From positions 1 to 15,566 of the forward strand of contig CAYXMQ010000044.1 of NCBI GenBank assembly GCA_964466195.1: a stretch of 15,566 nt of DNA, given 5' to 3'. This DNA is from PFJX01 sp964466195. Its GTDB lineage: Bacteria > Pseudomonadota > Gammaproteobacteria > Burkholderiales > Thiobacillaceae. Position 1 is the stretch's first letter, and every line of letters begins with the position of its first letter. This document shows, piece after piece, positions 1-6,947 of this stretch. The notes beneath the pieces were generated by a model that worked only from the letters and a program-made list of their open reading frames with translations, was not told the origin of the DNA and did not search any database. Position numbers and translations under genes: made by a program.

Positions 1-1594
1 CGCCCAGCGGACGCGACAGGCTGTCGACCTGGATCTGGTAATGCAGTTGAAACTGCCGCTTGCCGAGTGCATGGCGCAGATCGGCGTCCATCGCGGCTCG
101 TTTCGCTACCGCCGCCTGCATCTTCGGATCGTAGAAACGGATGGTATTGCGTCCGGCCGCCTTGGCTTGATACAGCGCGACGTCGGCATGCTTGAGCAGA
201 TCCTCCTCGTTTTCCGCATGGCCGCGGAACAGGCCGATGCCGATGCTCGGCGTGGAGTGGTGTTCATGCCCGTTGAGCAGATAGGGGCGGCCCAATTCGA
301 CGCGGATTTTTTCCGCCGCCAGTTCGGTTTGCGCCGCGGCGTCATCCGCTTCGCCGCCGAGTCCTTCGAAGATCACGACGAATTCATCCCCGCCCAGGCG
401 GGCAACGGTATCTTTTTCGCGCACCGAGGCCTTCAGGCGGTTCGCCACCTCGACCAGCAGCAGATCGCCGGTGACATGGCCCAGCGTGTCATTGATGGTC
501 TTGAAGTGATCCAGGTCCAGCATCAGCAACGCCCCATGCCGGCCGCTGCGCAGGCTGGCCGCCATCGCCCGCTGCAGGCGATCGAGAAACAGGCGGCGAT
601 TGGGCAGTTGCGTCAACGGATCGTAAAAAGCCAACTGATGAATCGCCTCTTCGGTCTGCTTGCGTTGACTGATATCGGTGAACACGGCGACGTAATTGGA
701 CAGTTGCCGTTGGTCGTCGTACACCGCCGTGATGGTCATGTATTTCGGATAGAGCTCGCCATTCTTGCGTTGGTCCCAGATTTCGCCCGACCATTTGCCG
801 GTTTCGTGCAGCGATGCCCACATGGCCTGGTAGAAGGCCGTATCGTGCCGGCCGGACTGAAATATGCGCGGATTCCGCCCGATCACTTCCTCCGCGCGGT
901 AGCCGGCAATGTCCTCGAAGGCCCGATTGACGCGAATGATGGTCGCATCGGCATCGGTGATCAGGATGGCATCCTGGGTTTGGAACGCCACCGCCGAGAG
1001 GGCCAGCTCCTTTTCCCGCTCGATCCGTTCGGTGACATCAAGATTGCTGGAACGCACGCCGAAAATCTCGCCCTTGGCATCGCGCACCTCGCTGCACAGG
1101 TGCTGTATCCAGCGCACGTCGCCGCCACGGGTCCGAATCCGCACGAGCAGCTTCTCCGGCTGGCCATGATGGTCCATCTGATGCACATGCGTGTCCCACA
1201 ACGGCCGATCCTCCGGCAGCACCAATTGGGTCATGAAGCTGGGCTGGGTATAGAAGGCCTCCGGCGCATACCCGGTCAGATCGTGACAGGACGGCGAGAC
1301 ATACTCGTAATGGCCGTCGACGCGCCGGACATAGACGAATTCCTGCGCCATATCCGCCACCGCACGGAACATGCGCTGGCTGTCGAGCACTTCGCGGCGC
1401 AACGCGATCAGCGTGGACAGCAGCAGGCCGACGATCAGCCCGACCATGGACGGCACGAAAAAATAGCCCGGCGTCGGGTTCGGAATCATCAAGGTGACAT
1501 GCATCGACGCGAACGCCAGCACCAGCGCCAACCCGAGCAGCACGAAGCGCAGGTAGACCCGCCGATGTTTCGCCAAGAATTCAAGATACGCCAA
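1..1594 (-). CDS. Membrane PAS-PAS-GGDEF-EAL cyclic-di-GMP signalling protein (partial, C-terminus beyond left edge)
   Basis: The reading frame is open from 1594 to the left edge, 531 codons. The start I prefer is TTG at 1592-1594, preceded by GGGAGA at 7 nt; no ATG precedes the first membrane segment. Two hydrophobic segments (about residues 15-35 and 44-66) flank a short loop. They are followed by two PAS domains (about 75-190 and 200-312), the second ending in the usual DIxxRK-like linker. A GGDEF domain follows (about 318-490) with intact GGDEF at 401-405 and an inhibitory RxxD site (Arg392-Asp395) five residues before it. The start of an EAL domain is visible near 505-531 (FQLHYQ). Known role of the family: making and/or degrading cyclic di-GMP. 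The catalytic EAL signature lies outside the window, so phosphodiesterase activity cannot be judged. The signal sensed by the PAS domains is unknown. Confidence 0.9.
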   Translation of the reverse strand, partial: MAYLEFLAKHRRVYLRFVLLGLALVLAFASMHVTLMIPNPTPGYFFVPSMVGLIVGLLLSTLIALRREVLDSQRMFRAVADMAQEFVYVRRVDGHYEYVSPSCHDLTGYAPEAFYTQPSFMTQLVLPEDRPLWDTHVHQMDHHGQPEKLLVRIRTRGGDVRWIQHLCSEVRDAKGEIFGVRSSNLDVTERIEREKELALSAVAFQTQDAILITDADATIIRVNRAFEDIAGYRAEEVIGRNPRIFQSGRHDTAFYQAMWASLHETGKWSGEIWDQRKNGELYPKYMTITAVYDDQRQLSNYVAVFTDISQRKQTEEAIHQLAFYDPLTQLPNRRLFLDRLQRAMAASLRSGRHGALLMLDLDHFKTINDTLGHVTGDLLLVEVANRLKASVREKDTVARLGGDEFVVIFEGLGGEADDAAAQTELAAEKIRVELGRPYLLNGHEHHSTPSIGIGLFRGHAENEEDLLKHADVALYQAKAAGRNTIRFYDPKMQAAVAKRAAMDADLRHALGKRQFQLHYQIQVDSLSRPLG

Positions 1595-1947
1595 CCGAGA
1601 ATCTCCCGAGTCGCCTATAAGCCCGCAGGGCTGCACGCAGGGGCTACGGTCGACCCGCTGCGTCAAACCCGAATTCAGCCTCGATCCGCCCGCCCGGAGT
1701 CATGTAGCGGGCATCAATGGACAGAACGTGCAGACGGAAGAATAACCGCTGAATCGAAAGGGTAAAGGGAGATTTGCGCCTGGCGGATCGACCTTGCCGT
1801 TTTCAGCAACGATCGGCCATCCGCACGCCGTAAATGCAACGGCTTTCCGAGCGCGGCAGGCCGCATAGGCCTCGCCGTTGCTGTGAGGCCGCTCGCGCCA
1901 GTTCAGCCTCCACCGAGCGCAGGCGGAACGGCCGCGATTAGCTCTTT
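1595..1947. other. Intergenic region between the SQR-like gene and the GGDEF-EAL gene
   Basis: About 350 bases without a convincing gene on either strand; long plus-strand frames here are out of frame with any recognisable protein. It must hold the 3' end of the lpd-type operon and the promoter of the GGDEF-EAL gene. The only clear structure is a nested inverted repeat at 1836-1881. I see no convincing sigma-70 or sigma-54 promoter. Confidence 0.6.
1836..1881 (-). terminator. Nested inverted repeat downstream of the SQR-like gene, possible terminator
   Basis: Outer arms GCAACGGC (1836-1843) and GCCGTTGC (1874-1881) are perfectly complementary over 8 bp. An inner stem AGGCC/GGCCT (1858-1862 and 1868-1872) has a 5-nt loop. 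It lies about 70 nt past the stop of the last gene of the minus-strand operon. There is no U tract, so factor-independent termination is uncertain; an RNA-processing or protein-binding site is an alternative. Confidence 0.35.
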
Positions 1948-3111
1948 CTAGCCGGCTTCCTGCACGGAGCGGTCATACAAGGGGCTGTCTGCGCGCGGCT
2001 GAGCCGCGAGCAGGTTCATGAAGGAGGCGCCGACCTCGGCAAAGTCCGTCAAATCGCTGGCGTGCCAGACCGTGGTCTGGTCCGGCTCACGCCCCTCCAG
2101 CAAGGCGCGAATATTGGCCGCGGCGGTGGCGACCATGGGCTTGATCATGAAGCCGGACTTGGGCGTCCCCAGCGGCACTGGCGTGCTTTCGATGCTGGGA
2201 TAGGCGATGCTGGCGCCGACGGAAAAGACATTCCGGTAAGTGGGATTGCGCTGTTGCGCGTCGACAAGGACGAAGCCGCGTGGATTCGACAGCCCATCGA
2301 TGTCGGCTACGGCATCGACGCCACGGAACGCAGGCAGCAGCATGGAATACTTGAACGGAAATTCATGCGGCTTCTTCTCGCGGCCCTGCTCGTCGACTTC
2401 CATGACCCGCATCGCACCCTGCGTCACTTCCGTCACGCGTGCATTGCACAGCCACTGGATGCCGCGCTTGAGAAGCGCAGTCTCGATGGCCGCGCGCGAA
2501 TCGCCGACGCCGCCCATGCCGAGGTGGCCGATATAGGGTTCGGGGGTGACGAAGGTGATCGGCGCCCGCTCGCGCAGCCCGCGCCGGCGCAGATCGGCGT
2601 CCGCAAGCAGCGCAAACTCGTAGGCGGGAATGAACAGCGAGGCGCGCTGCACCACGCCGATGACGACCGGCCCCGGGTCGGCGCAGAACGCCAGCCAGTC
2701 GCGGCCCGACAAGGCCGCGTCATCGATGCCGCAGATGGAATGGACATAGCCGCCCGGCCCGGTGCCGGGAATCTCGTCCGGCGCAGCTCTCGGGCCGGTC
2801 GCGATGATCAGGTAGTCGTAATCCACCCATCGGTCGTCGAGCAATTCGACGCGATTGTGTTCGGGGTGGACCCGCCGCGCGCCCACCGGAATGAACTCGA
2901 TGCCCTTTTCCTGCAGCAGCGGGGCAAGCGGCAATTCGACGTCGCTGCGCGGGCTCAGATTCATCGCCACCTGGGGATTGGACGGCGAAAATTGCAGCGT
3001 AGCGGTGCTGGAAACGACGGTGATCCGGTCAGCGGGCCGGGCGACGTTGCGCATTTCGAGGGCCATGGGCAAACCGCTGATACCGGCGCCCAATATAACG
3101 ATATGTGCCAT
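1948..3111 (-). CDS. SQR-like FAD-dependent oxidoreductase lacking the canonical redox cysteine pair
   Basis: A 387-residue flavoprotein of the sulfide:quinone oxidoreductase / flavocytochrome c sulfide dehydrogenase type. Visible features are the FAD dinucleotide-binding GAGISG (8-13), the second FAD strand LIIATG (101-106), the SICGIDDA motif with Cys127, the FIPAYEF motif (160-166) and the C-terminal TPKSGFMIKPMV (316-327). In studied SQRs the equivalent of Cys127 pairs with a Cys in a SCFGPAYEF motif; here that position is Leu159. No C-terminal Cys follows either; the others are Cys143 and Cys222. It is shorter than most SQRs and has no obvious C-terminal amphipathic membrane anchor. AGGG precedes the ATG by 6 nt, and the gene follows the GcvH-like gene by 34 nt as the last gene of the operon. 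Substrate is not predictable: a sulfur-linked or other quinone/NADH oxidoreductase is possible. Confidence 0.85.
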   Translation of the reverse strand: MAHIVILGAGISGLPMALEMRNVARPADRITVVSSTATLQFSPSNPQVAMNLSPRSDVELPLAPLLQEKGIEFIPVGARRVHPEHNRVELLDDRWVDYDYLIIATGPRAAPDEIPGTGPGGYVHSICGIDDAALSGRDWLAFCADPGPVVIGVVQRASLFIPAYEFALLADADLRRRGLRERAPITFVTPEPYIGHLGMGGVGDSRAAIETALLKRGIQWLCNARVTEVTQGAMRVMEVDEQGREKKPHEFPFKYSMLLPAFRGVDAVADIDGLSNPRGFVLVDAQQRNPTYRNVFSVGASIAYPSIESTPVPLGTPKSGFMIKPMVATAAANIRALLEGREPDQTTVWHASDLTDFAEVGASFMNLLAAQPRADSPLYDRSVQEAG

Positions 3112-3145
3112 GACTATCCCTTCAGGAAGGATGAATAAAAACGCC

Positions 3146-3544
3146 TTACTCGGTCAGGCCCATGAACTCCAGGTAGGCCGGGGCGCGATACAGACGCTGG
3201 CAATCCTCTTCTTGATTGGACAGGCTCACGCGCAGCATCCAGGCCTCGCCGCAGGGGTCCTGATTGACCAGTTCGGGCGTACGGCGCAGGTTGGCGTTGA
3301 TCTCCAGCACCGTGCCGTTGGCCGGCGCGATCAGGTCGGAGACGGCCTTGCTCGACTCGATGGTGCCGAGAGCGGTATCCCGCTTGATGCCGGCCCCGGC
3401 TCGCGGCAGATCGACGAACATGATCTTGCCGAGTTGTTTCTGGGCATGGTGGCTGACGCCGATCAGGGCCTCGCCGTTGTCCAACAGCTTGAGCCAAAGC
3501 GCTTCACGGTGATAAAGCCGATCGTCCGGGTAGTTAGCTGACAT
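3146..3544 (-). CDS. Stand-alone GcvH-like lipoyl carrier protein
   Basis: A 132-residue protein of the glycine cleavage H family. It has the barrel motif GVSHHAQKQLGKIMFVDLP (29-47) and the lipoylation motif IESSKAVSD with acceptor Lys66. The PELVN segment lies at 90-94. Where canonical H proteins often have PYGxGW, this one has PCGEAW, giving Cys98. The ATG at 3544 overlaps the end of lpd by 11 nt and has GGAG at 7 nt, so translation is likely coupled to lpd. No gcvT, gcvP or lipoate-ligase gene is in the window. Known relatives of this kind also serve as LbpA carriers of the sHdr sulfur-oxidation system or as GcvH-L proteins of stress operons. From the neighbourhood I infer a lipoyl electron carrier between Lpd and thiol enzymes rather than glycine cleavage. 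Confidence 0.93.
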   Translation of the reverse strand: MSANYPDDRLYHREALWLKLLDNGEALIGVSHHAQKQLGKIMFVDLPRAGAGIKRDTALGTIESSKAVSDLIAPANGTVLEINANLRRTPELVNQDPCGEAWMLRVSLSNQEEDCQRLYRAPAYLEFMGLTE

Positions 3545-4940
3545 GGTGTATCTCCTCGCGTTTCATTGGTTTATGTACGGCCTGGCCGAGGCAATCTTCG
3601 GCGGCCTCCAGGATGGCTTCGGACAAGGTGGGATGCGCGTGCACGGTATGCGCGATGGCATGCACGGTGGCGCCCTGGCGCATCAGCACCGCCCCCTCAT
3701 GCACCATGTCCGAGGCGTGCGCGCCGATCAGGTGCAAGCCCAGCAGACGACCGCTGATGCGATCCGCCACTACTTTGGCCATGCCGGTCAATTCGCCCAT
3801 CGCCTGTGCCTTGCCGAGGCCGCGCATATCGAAGCGGCCGCAGCTGATGGTGTGGCCTTGGGCGCGTGCAGCCTGCTCGCTGAGGCCGACCGAGCCGATT
3901 TCCGGCATCGTGAACACCGCCCAGGGAATGATTTCTTCGTTGAGTTCTTCGGGTTCCAGCTCCAGCGCATGATCCACCGCCAGGCGGGCCTGGGCCGAGG
4001 CGGCATGCGCCAGCGCCAGGCGGCCGTTGACGTCGCCGACGGCATACAGACCGTCGAGATTGGTGCGCATGAAACCGTCGGTCGAAATCTCGCCGCGACC
4101 GCCCAAGCGTACGCCGGCCTCTTCCAGCCCCATGCCGGCGCTGTTGGCGCGCCGCCCGATCGCCACCAATGCCCGCTCGGCGACGGCGTGGACGCGTCCC
4201 TCGACATAGGCGGTGACGCCATTTGATTCGATTGACAGCCGTTCCACCGCCGCGCTGTCGAGAAATTCGATGCCGCGCTTGCGCATCTCGCGCCCGACCA
4301 CGGCAGCGATCTCATGATCGAGGAAGGGCAACGGGCGGTCGCCCATGGCGGCCATGGTGACCTCCACGCCCAGGCTCTGCATGATGAAGGCGTATTCGCA
4401 AGCCACCACGCCGTCACCGACGATAAGCAGCGAACGGGGCAGAGCGTCCCAGCGCAGCAGATCATCACTGGTTGCGATCAGATCGCCATCGACGGCGAAG
4501 CTGGCCGGGCGGATCGGCGAGGAACCGGTCGAGATCAGCACGGCATCCGCCTGGATCGTGCCGACGCCGTCGACGCTGACGGTATGGCCATCGACGACGC
4601 GGCCATAGCCCTGAATATGTTCCACCTTGCGATCGGCCATCAGCCCGTCGATGCCGCGGCCCAATGTGCTGATCACTCGCCCAGCCTTGTCGCGGATCCG
4701 CGGCCAATCCGCCTCGATCGGCCCGCCGATGTTGAGGCCGTAGGATTCGGCGCGGCGCACCTTGTCGAGCAGGTTGCATACTTCCACCAGCGTCTTGGTG
4801 GGAATGCAGCCGCGATGCAAACAAGTGCCGCCCAGAGGATGCGGGTCGATCAGGCTGACTCGGGCGCCCAGCGCGGCGGCGTGCGAAGCTGCGACGTAGC
4901 CGGCGGGACCGCCGCCGAGTATGGCGATGTGTTTGGTCAT
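3534..4940 (-). CDS. lpdA: Dihydrolipoyl dehydrogenase
   Basis: A 468-residue class I pyridine nucleotide-disulfide oxidoreductase. FAD-binding GGGPAG is at 9-14. The redox disulfide is GGTCLHRGCIPTK with Cys40 and Cys45. The nucleotide-binding region is around 175-195, the second FAD motif GLYAVGDV is at 297-304, and the catalytic His436-Glu441 pair sits in HAHPTLSE. It should oxidise dihydrolipoyl groups and reduce NAD(P)+, or run in reverse to reduce lipoyl carriers. At the end of the second beta strand of the nucleotide site (VTMAAMGDR, 194-202) the usual Glu that binds the NAD ribose is Ala198, so cofactor preference may differ. AGGAG lies 7 nt before the ATG. It is 62 nt downstream of osmC1, overlaps the GcvH-like gene, and has no 2-oxoacid dehydrogenase genes beside it. 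Confidence 0.95.
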   Translation of the reverse strand: MTKHIAILGGGPAGYVAASHAAALGARVSLIDPHPLGGTCLHRGCIPTKTLVEVCNLLDKVRRAESYGLNIGGPIEADWPRIRDKAGRVISTLGRGIDGLMADRKVEHIQGYGRVVDGHTVSVDGVGTIQADAVLISTGSSPIRPASFAVDGDLIATSDDLLRWDALPRSLLIVGDGVVACEYAFIMQSLGVEVTMAAMGDRPLPFLDHEIAAVVGREMRKRGIEFLDSAAVERLSIESNGVTAYVEGRVHAVAERALVAIGRRANSAGMGLEEAGVRLGGRGEISTDGFMRTNLDGLYAVGDVNGRLALAHAASAQARLAVDHALELEPEELNEEIIPWAVFTMPEIGSVGLSEQAARAQGHTISCGRFDMRGLGKAQAMGELTGMAKVVADRISGRLLGLHLIGAHASDMVHEGAVLMRQGATVHAIAHTVHAHPTLSEAILEAAEDCLGQAVHKPMKREEIHHVS

Positions 4941-4961
4941 GGGATCACTCCTGATTATCGC

Positions 4962-4989
4962 GGCGACGAGGCATTCGCCCCGTCGCCGT
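4962..4989 (-). other. Intercistronic hairpin between osmC1 and lpd
   Basis: CGGCGACG (4962-4969) and CGTCGCCG (4982-4989) form an 8-bp perfect stem. A further GGC/GCC pairing inside leaves an ATTC tetraloop. It lies between the osmC1 stop codon and the AGGAG of lpd. No U tract follows on the minus strand. It may allow partial termination, or processing that separates osmC1 levels from the downstream genes. Confidence 0.5.
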
Positions 4990-5002
4990 TCTCAAACCGG
5001 CT

Positions 5003-5545
5003 TCAGGCCGGTACGGCATCCAGCTCCATGAGTTGGCCGTTGATGCTGACGTTGCCGCTCACCTCGATCGCGCGCACCAGGCAATCCAGCACCGGGCAAT
5101 GGCTTTCTACGGTATGCACCAGCTTCTTCAGCGTTTCGGTATCGGCCGGGCTGTCCAATTCGGTTTCGAAGATGATCTTCTGGTAGCCGGGCGGCACTGA
5201 CGCGTCCATGCCGAACAGGCCGCGCAAATCGAGATAGCCGCGCAAATTGACCTTGACGCTGTTGAGCTGCACACCCATCACCGAGGCGTAGGCGCTGTAC
5301 ATGATTTCCTGGCAAGCACCGAGCGCGACCAGCAACAGCTCGACCGGGTTGGGACCGGCATCGGCGCCGCCCAGATCAGGCGGCTCATCGATGACGATGG
5401 GTGCGAAGTCGCGCACTTTGGCGCTGCAACGCACGTCCTCTTCCAACTGGGTGTCGACGCGGAACACTACCTTGGCGGCACCGGGATTGCCCTGGATGCC
5501 GGCGATGGATTGCATCAGGGCGGCTTTTACGGATTCTTGCGACAT
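5003..5545 (-). CDS. OsmC/Ohr-family thiol peroxidase, paralog 1
   Basis: A 180-residue OsmC-family protein. The first active-site cysteine is Cys78 in ALGACQEIMYSA, the second Cys150 in ESHCPVLDCL, with extra cysteines at 40 and 155. The family reduces organic hydroperoxides through a Cys pair, and for Ohr and OsmC members the known reductants are lipoylated proteins recycled by Lpd. The ATG at 5545 has GAGGAG at 7 nt. It is the first gene of the operon with lpd, the lipoyl carrier and the SQR-like flavoprotein, which fits a dedicated electron supply. The protein is the same length as the second copy at 6948-7490 and shares MSQ, Cys40, the GPNP/APSP region, CQEIMYSA, the G-LDL-GL-GM stretch and LKKLV. 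It is longer than typical OsmC (about 140 residues). The true substrate could be a peroxide or a reactive sulfur species. Confidence 0.92.
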   Translation of the reverse strand: MSQESVKAALMQSIAGIQGNPGAAKVVFRVDTQLEEDVRCSAKVRDFAPIVIDEPPDLGGADAGPNPVELLLVALGACQEIMYSAYASVMGVQLNSVKVNLRGYLDLRGLFGMDASVPPGYQKIIFETELDSPADTETLKKLVHTVESHCPVLDCLVRAIEVSGNVSINGQLMELDAVPA

Positions 5546-5582
5546 GGCCTGTCTCCTCTTGTGAATAAGATACCGACGACAT

Positions 5583-5602
5583 GCAACGGTGCACGCCGTT
5601 GC
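5583..5602. promoter_or_regulatory. Inverted repeat upstream of osmC1, candidate operator
   Basis: GCAACGG (5583-5589) and CCGTTGC (5596-5602) are perfect 7-bp arms around a 6-nt centre holding TGCA. It lies 38 nt before the osmC1 start codon, where an operator or 5' UTR hairpin would sit. The same GCAACGGC/GCCGTTGC arms recur downstream of the operon at 1836-1881. No known regulator motif is recognised. Confidence 0.4.
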
Positions 5603-5723
5603 TTGAATTAGAGGTCGTCACACGGGTAAAAATAAGTCGGACGAGTGCCCATCGGGCTAGGTGATTTCCCTACTGCCGCTCTGGTCAACCCACCATTGCG
5701 GCGACGGGTCGGTCGGTAGAGGC

Positions 5724-5743
5724 GCCCGGGAAACCGCCCGGGC
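5724..5743 (-). repeat. GC-rich inverted repeat GCCCGGG/CCCGGGC
   Basis: GCCCGGG (5724-5730) and CCCGGGC (5737-5743) with a 6-nt loop form a perfect 7-bp stem. It is the most distal of three hairpins downstream of the porin-like gene. It has no T tract on either side. Confidence 0.5.
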
Positions 5744-5795
5744 TCGGGCTGAACGCGACTCGCGCGAGAAGTTGGAGTTCAGCCATGCACACCGG

Positions 5796-5828
5796 GCGCG
5801 TGGCTTCGCCGCAGGCGACGCCACGCGC
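5796..5828 (-). repeat. Long interrupted hairpin downstream of the porin-like gene
   Basis: GCGCGTGGC (5796-5804) pairs with GCCACGCGC (5820-5828). One T/C mismatch then leads into TCGCC/GGCGA with a GCA loop: 14 paired positions in 33 nt. Its distal arm overlaps by 5 nt the 5824-5860 hairpin, so the two folds are mutually exclusive. Confidence 0.55.
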
Positions 5829-5860
5829 GGCAACCGCCTTGCCTTGCCGGTTGCCGCGCG
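5824..5860 (-). terminator. Strong 13-bp hairpin after the porin-like gene, likely terminator
   Basis: CGCGCGGCAACCG (5824-5836) and CGGTTGCCGCGCG (5848-5860) form a perfect 13-bp stem with an 11-nt loop. It begins 25 nt past the stop codon of the porin-like gene on the minus strand. There is no U tract after it, so it may act as a transcript-stabilising 3' hairpin or a Rho-assisted terminator. Confidence 0.55.
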
Positions 5861-5885
5861 TTTGCCCGCTCCGCCCGCAAGGCGA

Positions 5886-6809
5886 TCAGAACGCCTTCAT
5901 CACGCGGAAGTTGAAGCGTGAATCTTCCTTGAAGCCTTCTTCGACATCGATATCCTTGCCGTAGGCCGCAATCAACTGGACGCTCGGCGTCACCCAATAC
6001 CCTGCACCCAGGCTGAATTTGGACTTCTTCTGCTCGTTATCCTGGCTGACGCCGTTGATTTTGGTTTCGCCGCCGAACTCATAGGAATAGCCGCCGAACA
6101 GGTGGAGGCCGGGGTTGATGTTGTAACGCAGATGCGCTTGCGTCTGGTACGAGGCCTTTTGCGACTTGGTGGCGTTCGCCGCGTTGGCCTCGTTGTTGTT
6201 GCCGTAGAAGGTCACATCGGCGGTCAGGTCCAGGCTCAACTTGTCGGTCAGGCCTTGCGCCAGACCGGTCGCCAGCGTCCATTTCCAGCGGTTTTCACCC
6301 AAATTGAGCGCCTGGTTCTTGTCGTAGCTGCCGGTGGGCACATACAGATAGTGCGCAATGCCCCAGTTGGTCTGGGTGCGGTCGCCGGACTTGAGCCAGA
6401 TCGCATTCGACAGCATCAGGTCGGCTGTGCCGCCGGCGTCGCCCAGCCCGCTCATGTTGCCCTTCCCTTCCATCGTGCCGAACGGCAGGATGGCCTGGGT
6501 CAGCGCGGTATATTCGCCGAGCTTGAAATAGTGGATCGCACGCAGGATGCCGATATCGGCATCGAGTTTGTTATCGCCGGCGAGCTTTTTGCCTTTGGCA
6601 TAGAACTCGTCGCGAGTCGAATGCTGCAGGTACAGCAACGCCAGATTGGTACCCGGCGCGGCGGCGATGTAGTCGCCCGCATCGATGTCGATCGCCGATG
6701 CGGCGCCCGAAAAAAGAACGGCCATGGCGCCGACCAGGCCGGCGCGAACGACGCAGCGCGCCGATTGCTGCTTGTTGATATTGCTGTGATTGACAGGTGT
6801 TGTTTTCAT
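5886..6809 (-). CDS. Outer-membrane channel of the MetA phenol-degradation family (PF13557-like)
   Basis: The preferred start is ATG at 6807-6809 with GGAAG about 5 nt before it, giving 307 residues; a longer frame to 6938 has no such site. A signal peptide with a long basic N-region ends in GAASA, with likely cleavage after residue 39. The mature protein has alternating short beta strands rich in aromatic residues and Gly and ends in Phe (RVMKAF), as expected for a BAM-assembled beta barrel. Sequence style (WGIAHYLYVPTGSYD, LSLDLTADVTFYG, YSYEFGGE, LGAGYWVTPSVQL) fits the transporter-like family first described from phenol-degradation MetA pathways. Substrate is unknown. It follows osmC2 by about 140 nt, probably in one transcript, which may mean uptake or efflux of a compound the redox proteins act on. 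Confidence 0.85.
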   Translation of the reverse strand: MKTTPVNHSNINKQQSARCVVRAGLVGAMAVLFSGAASAIDIDAGDYIAAAPGTNLALLYLQHSTRDEFYAKGKKLAGDNKLDADIGILRAIHYFKLGEYTALTQAILPFGTMEGKGNMSGLGDAGGTADLMLSNAIWLKSGDRTQTNWGIAHYLYVPTGSYDKNQALNLGENRWKWTLATGLAQGLTDKLSLDLTADVTFYGNNNEANAANATKSQKASYQTQAHLRYNINPGLHLFGGYSYEFGGETKINGVSQDNEQKKSKFSLGAGYWVTPSVQLIAAYGKDIDVEEGFKEDSRFNFRVMKAF

Positions 6810-6881
6810 CTTGCTTCCATCCTTCCAAAAGGGCCCGAAAAATTCGGGTAAAAAACGCATACGGCCGCCGGGTATGAAGAG

Positions 6882-6902
6882 AAGCCCTGCTGAGCCGGGC
6901 TT
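6882..6902 (-). terminator. Hairpin between osmC2 and the porin-like gene
   Basis: AAGCCC (6882-6887) and GGGCTT (6897-6902) pair with a 9-nt loop. On the minus strand the stem is followed by CTCTTC, a weak pyrimidine tract. It lies 46 nt past the osmC2 stop and upstream of the porin-like gene's ribosome site, so it may attenuate expression of the second gene. Confidence 0.4.
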
Positions 6903-6947
6903 TTCGCCAACGCGCCGTCCTAGGCGCGGTGCGGGCAAGCGCGGGGA

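Larger units (their letters stand above)
5546..5885. other. Hairpin-rich intergenic region between the porin-like gene and osmC1
   Basis: About 340 bases with no credible gene. The half next to the porin-like gene holds three strong GC-rich inverted repeats (5724-5743, 5796-5828, 5824-5860). The half next to osmC1 is more AT-rich and holds the 5583-5602 inverted repeat. I read it as the 3' UTR or terminator zone of the osmC2-porin unit followed by the osmC1 promoter. No -35/-10 pair could be assigned with confidence. Confidence 0.6.

Noticed and set aside
41..1765. 574-codon open frame on the plus strand
   Set aside because: It lies opposite the PAS-PAS-GGDEF-EAL gene, whose frame has intact domain motifs. 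The plus-strand translation has no recognisable domain and is rich in Arg/Gln/His, typical of antisense GC-rich frames.
2062..3138. 358-codon plus-strand frame
   Set aside because: It is antisense to the SQR-like flavoprotein gene, which has FAD motifs and a ribosome site. The plus-strand product shows no domain.
3146..4940. GcvH-L / SirTM-macrodomain stress operon
   Set aside because: No sirtuin, macrodomain or lipoate-ligase gene lies next to the carrier.
6826..6852. CCCGAA-AAA-TTCGGG inverted repeat as a terminator
   Set aside because: The adjacent run reads as A on the plus strand and precedes the stem on the minus strand, so it does not form a terminator in either direction; it lies just upstream of the porin-like gene's ribosome site.
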